A DNA stretch of 64,000 bases. Source: Paraburkholderia graminis C4D1M (GTDB taxonomy: Bacteria; Pseudomonadota; Gammaproteobacteria; Burkholderiales; Burkholderiaceae). The stretch's first letter is position 1, and each line of letters starts with the position of its first letter. The translations under genes and the position numbers were made by a program. This document shows, piece after piece, positions 60,787 through 64,000 of the stretch. Under the pieces are notes generated by a model, which was given only the letters and a program-made list of their open reading frames with translations, was not told the origin of the DNA and ran no database searches. The stretch spans positions 147,075 to 211,074 of the forward strand of contig NZ_ABLD01000008.1 in the NCBI RefSeq assembly GCF_000172415.1, in the 5' to 3' direction.

Positions 60787-61773
60787 ATGTCGACTCCCTC
60801 CGCGCCCGCGGGCCATCCGCGCCATTTCTCCGACCGTCTGCCGTCGCTCGCCGAAGTCGGGCCGCTCATCGCGCTCGTGCTGGCTTGTGCATTCTTCATT
60901 TCGCAAAGCAGCCGGTTCCTGTCGTTCCAGAACCTCTCGCTGATTCTTCAGCAGACGATGGTCGTCGCCGTCATCGCAATCGGTCAGACGCTGATCGTGC
61001 TGACCGGCGGCATCGATCTCTCATGCGGGATGGTGATGGCGTTCGGCTCCATCATCATGACGAAGTTCGCGGTCACGCTCGGCCTGCCGCCGGCCGTCGC
61101 GATTCTTTGCGGTATCGCCGCGAGCACATTGTTCGGCGTGCTCAATGGCGTGCTGATCACGCGCATCAAACTGCCCGCGTTCATCGTCACGCTCGGCACG
61201 CTGAACATTGCCTTCGCGCTCACGCAGATCTATTCGAATGCGGAAAGCGTGTCGAATCTGCCGGACGCGATCATGTTCTTCGGCAACACGTTCAAGCTCG
61301 GTCCCGCCGATGTCACGTACGGCACCGTCCTCACGCTGCTGATGTATCTGGCCACATGGTTCGTGCTGCGCGACACGGTTCCTGGGCGGCACCTGTATGC
61401 GCTCGGCAATAACGCCGAGGCCGCGCGGCTGATGGGCTTGTCGTCGCAGAAGATCCTGCTCACCGTGTACACATTGGCGGGCGCGATCTATGGCGTCGCG
61501 GCGCTGCTGTCTGTATCGCGTACCGGCGTGGGCGATCCGCAAGCGGGGCAAACGGAGAATCTCGACAGCATTACCGCGGTGGTGCTCGGCGGCACGAGTC
61601 TTTTCGGCGGACGCGGTTCGATTTCCGGCACGCTGCTCGGCGCGCTGATTGTCGGCGTGTTTCGAAACGGCCTGACACTGATCGGCGTTTCTTCGGTCTA
61701 CCAGGTATTGATCACCGGCATGCTGGTGATTCTCGCGGTGGCCGCGGACAAACTTTCTCATCGCCGCGGTTAA
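60787..61773 (+). CDS. frcC: Fructose-type ABC transporter permease
   Basis: 328 residues with eight to ten membrane helices and the CUT2 permease motif GLSSQKILLTVYTLAGAIYGVAALLSVSRTGVGDPQAG. GGIDLSCGMVMAFGSIIMTKF and TLGTLNIAFALTQIY are standard for the RbsC/FrcC family. It lies 87 bases after frcB and 52 before frcA. As CUT2 permeases act as homodimers, no second permease is expected. Confidence 0.92.
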   Translation: MSTPSAPAGHPRHFSDRLPSLAEVGPLIALVLACAFFISQSSRFLSFQNLSLILQQTMVVAVIAIGQTLIVLTGGIDLSCGMVMAFGSIIMTKFAVTLGLPPAVAILCGIAASTLFGVLNGVLITRIKLPAFIVTLGTLNIAFALTQIYSNAESVSNLPDAIMFFGNTFKLGPADVTYGTVLTLLMYLATWFVLRDTVPGRHLYALGNNAEAARLMGLSSQKILLTVYTLAGAIYGVAALLSVSRTGVGDPQAGQTENLDSITAVVLGGTSLFGGRGSISGTLLGALIVGVFRNGLTLIGVSSVYQVLITGMLVILAVAADKLSHRRG

Positions 61774-61825
61774 GCACAGCACCGCCAACATCTTGCATGC
61801 AGGTCCGGACCGACAGGAGCCCGTG

Positions 61826-62623
61826 ATGTCGACAACTACTTCCGCTTCTTCCCCGCTGCCCGTTTTACAGGCGCGTGGGCTCGTCAAACGTTATGGCAAT
61901 GTGACCGCGCTCGACGGCTGCGATTTCGAGGTGCTGCCCGGCGAAATTCTCGCGGTGATCGGCGATAACGGCGCAGGCAAATCGTCGTTGATCAAGGCGC
62001 TGTCCGGCGCGACCGTGCCCGACGAAGGCGAGATTCTGCTCGACGGCAAGCCCGTCAAATTCCGCAGCCCGCTCGATGCACGCGCGCAAGGCATCGAGAC
62101 CGTCTATCAGGAACTCGCGGTCGCGCCCGCGATGAGCATCGCGGAAAATCTCTTTCTCGCGCGCGAATTGGTGAAGCCCGGCTGGCGCGGCTCGATCTTC
62201 AAGATGATCGACAAACGCCGCATGCTGGAGGAAGCGACTGCGCATATGAAAGACCTGCAAATCGGCATTCGTTCGATGCGCCAGGCCGTCGAAACACTGT
62301 CGGGCGGTCAGCGCCAGGGCGTCGCGGTCGCGCGCAGTGCGGCATTCGCGCGGCACGTCGTGATTCTCGACGAGCCCACCGCCGCGCTCGGCGTGAAGGA
62401 AGGCAACATGGTGCTCGAACTGATTCGCCGTGTGCGCGACCGCGGGCTGCCGGTGATTCTCATCAGCCACAACATGCCGCACGTATTCGAAGTCGCGGAC
62501 CGCATTCATATTCAGCGGCTCGGCCGGCGCGCCGCGCTCGTCAATACAAAAGACGTGCATATGTCCGAGGCCGTTGCAATCATGACGGGCGCGAAAGAAG
62601 CCGACGTCAAGGCGATTGCATGA
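61826..62623 (+). CDS. frcA: Fructose-type ABC transporter ATP-binding protein (single ATPase domain)
   Basis: 265 residues from the ATG at 61826, with AGGAG upstream. Walker A GDNGAGKSSL, signature LSGGQRQGVAVARS, Walker B VVILDEPTAALGVKEG, and H-loop LISHNMPHVFEVADRIHIQRLGRRAALV. The single ABC domain and the ALGVKEG motif are distinctive of FrcA, unlike the two-domain RbsA ATPases of other CUT2 systems. It would couple to FrcC. The ROK regulator follows after 30 bases. Confidence 0.93.
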   Translation: MSTTTSASSPLPVLQARGLVKRYGNVTALDGCDFEVLPGEILAVIGDNGAGKSSLIKALSGATVPDEGEILLDGKPVKFRSPLDARAQGIETVYQELAVAPAMSIAENLFLARELVKPGWRGSIFKMIDKRRMLEEATAHMKDLQIGIRSMRQAVETLSGGQRQGVAVARSAAFARHVVILDEPTAALGVKEGNMVLELIRRVRDRGLPVILISHNMPHVFEVADRIHIQRLGRRAALVNTKDVHMSEAVAIMTGAKEADVKAIA

Positions 62624-62653
62624 TGCAGTCACTTCGCTGAGGGGCTCATCGTC

Positions 62654-63889
62654 ATGGATACCACGGGCATGCGCCCGCCCCTCAAACGCACGGTCGGCTC
62701 AAACCAGGTCGGCATGCGGCAATTCAACGAACGCATCGTGCTGCAGGCGATCCGCCTGCACGGGCCGCTGCCGAAAGCCGACGTTGGCCGCCTGACACGT
62801 CTTTCGATGCAGACGGTGTCGATGATCGTCGACCGTTTGATCGACGACGGTCTGCTGGAAAAGCAGGCGCGCGTGCGTGGCAGGATCGGGCAGCCGTCGG
62901 TGCCGATTGCGTTGCGTGCGGACGGTGCCTATACGATCGGCATCAAGGTCGGGCGCCGCAGCCTCGACGTGCTGGCGATGGATTTCGCCGGCCGCGTTGT
63001 GTGCCGCGACGTGTTCGAGTATCCGTATCCCGATCCGCGCACGCTGTTTCCAGCGCTTGAAACAAGGCTCGCGCGCGTGAATCAGACGCTCGGCGCGAGC
63101 GCGAGCAAAGTGGTCGGCGTGGGCGTGGCCGCGCCGTTATGGCTCGGCGGCTGGCGCGATCTGCTCGGCGCGCCGCCCGACGCGCTGGATGCGCTCGATG
63201 CATGGCACGAGATCGACTTGCGCGCGCGCATCGCGACCATGACGGGCCTCCCGGTGGAATTCTCGAAGGACACCACCGCCGCCTGTGCCGCCGAACTCGT
63301 GATGGGCCAAGGGCGCGGCATCCACAATTTTCTGTATCTGTTCGTGGGCACGTTCATTGGCGGCGGACTCGTGATCGACGGCCGCTTGCATGGCGGACCG
63401 CACGACAACGCGGGCGCGGTCGGCTCCATTCCGCTGCGCGAAGGCAGCGCGCGCAAGCCGGCCAGGCAACTGCTGCACGCGGCATCGGGCTTCGTGCTCG
63501 AACGCCTGTTGAGTGAAGCGGGCAAGCCGGCTGCGGCCGCGCACGATCATCGCGCGTTATCGCCGGATATGTGGCGGCATACCGAGGAATGGCTCGATAG
63601 CGCGTGCCCCGCGATTGCCAACGCGCTCACGAATGCGGCAGCGCTGCTCGATCTCGAAGCAGTGGTGATCGACGGTGAACTCGACCGGCAAATGGTGCGC
63701 GAAATCATTCGTCGCACCGAGCGCGTGCTGGATCGATTCGAGTGGGAAGGGATGGTGCGTCCGCAACTATTGGAAGGCGCAATCGGCGCCGACGCACGCG
63801 CGATGGGCGGCGCAATACTGCCGCTCTATGCGCACTTCGCGCCGGTGCATGAACTCTTTCTCAAGCCGGCGACCGAGCCCGCATATTGA
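62654..63889 (+). CDS. ROK-family transcriptional regulator
   Basis: 411 residues. An N-terminal winged helix (NQVGMRQFNERIVLQAIRLHGPLPKADVGRLTRLSMQTVSMIVDRLIDDGLL) precedes a ROK sugar-kinase-like domain with VVGVGVAAPLWLGGWRD, EFSKDTTAACAAELVMGQG and FIGGGLVIDGRLHGGPHDNAGAVGSIPL. The zinc-binding CxCGxxGC motif of ROK kinases is not visible, as in a number of ROK repressors. It closes the frcBCA operon and probably represses it through the inverted repeat at 59549-59571. Confidence 0.92.
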   Translation: MDTTGMRPPLKRTVGSNQVGMRQFNERIVLQAIRLHGPLPKADVGRLTRLSMQTVSMIVDRLIDDGLLEKQARVRGRIGQPSVPIALRADGAYTIGIKVGRRSLDVLAMDFAGRVVCRDVFEYPYPDPRTLFPALETRLARVNQTLGASASKVVGVGVAAPLWLGGWRDLLGAPPDALDALDAWHEIDLRARIATMTGLPVEFSKDTTAACAAELVMGQGRGIHNFLYLFVGTFIGGGLVIDGRLHGGPHDNAGAVGSIPLREGSARKPARQLLHAASGFVLERLLSEAGKPAAAAHDHRALSPDMWRHTEEWLDSACPAIANALTNAAALLDLEAVVIDGELDRQMVREIIRRTERVLDRFEWEGMVRPQLLEGAIGADARAMGGAILPLYAHFAPVHELFLKPATEPAY

Positions 63890-63909
63890 TTTGCAGCGAC
63901 GCGTTCAGT

Positions 63910-64000
63910 TCATTGCGCCGCGACTCTCTTCACCGAGACCGAAGCGGTCTTTGCGGGCGCGGATTCGAGCAGCGGTTGCAGCGCGGGCGCCATCGACTTC
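63910..64000 (-). CDS. C-terminal end of a leftward gene (truncated by window)
   Basis: The last 91 bases contain an open frame on the minus strand that stops at 63910-63912. The visible tail (KSMAPALQPLLESAPAKTASVSVKRVAAQ) is Ala/Pro/Ser-rich, like the end of an exported or low-complexity protein. Too little is visible to identify it, and it may be a chance ORF. Confidence 0.35.
   Translation of the reverse strand, partial: KSMAPALQPLLESAPAKTASVSVKRVAAQ

Overview
The window is high-GC, densely coded DNA that reads as a chromosomal or chromid segment of a Burkholderiaceae beta-proteobacterium (Paraburkholderia/Caballeronia type). This is inferred from the 16-strand OmpC-like porins, the frcBCA-ROK sugar cassette, DUF2322/DUF2891/DUF2946 proteins and the large number of LysR regulators. 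I see no rRNA, tRNA, CRISPR array, transposase or phage gene.

Bases 1-20400 are dominated by aromatic-acid catabolism. ligI (2-pyrone-4,6-dicarboxylate hydrolase), dctA and a porin run leftwards from a divergent LysR regulator. Further on, ligB-ligA (extradiol protocatechuate/gallate dioxygenase), an aromatic-acid MFS transporter, a small membrane protein and a second porin form another leftward operon. Two overlapping regulator genes (FadR-type GntR and a LysR protein with two DNA-binding domains) and galD (4-oxalomesaconate tautomerase) close the set. The final hydratase and aldolase are not in the window. Between these blocks lie DUF2891, PRC-barrel, DNA polymerase II and a secreted phosphoesterase.

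Bases 20400-36000 are mixed housekeeping and accessory genes: small hypotheticals, a nitrilase-like protein lacking its catalytic cysteine next to a LysR gene, an ArsR/SRPBCC/DUF1801/methyltransferase run in which the SRPBCC gene is frameshifted, a TPR-glycosyltransferase, a probable copper-related cluster (DUF2946, TonB receptor, PepSY reductase), DUF2322, a secreted beta-propeller, a DsbA-like protein and an SDR.

Bases 36200-43800 are one long rightward gene run: TPP enzyme, enolase-superfamily dehydratase, an internally duplicated membrane protein, gluconate-dehydrogenase-like small subunit, GMC flavoprotein, GST and another membrane protein. A secreted lactonase converges on it, so oxidation of a sugar or sugar acid is the likely theme.

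Bases 44900-51300 hold the most unusual part: a MotA/MotB-type stator pair in an operon with a protein that joins a cyclic-nucleotide-binding domain, a winged helix and a FliG-like C-terminus. No other flagellar gene is present. A chemoreceptor and a second cyclic-nucleotide-domain protein (fused to a thioredoxin-reductase-like flavoprotein) lie alongside.

Bases 51490-63900 are sugar uptake: a MalFG/MsmX-type ABC importer with a GH42 beta-galactosidase and divergent LacI regulator, with an array of roughly 49-bp palindromic repeats between the binding-protein and permease genes; then frcB-frcC-frcA with a ROK regulator and a promoter carrying a clear operator-like inverted repeat.
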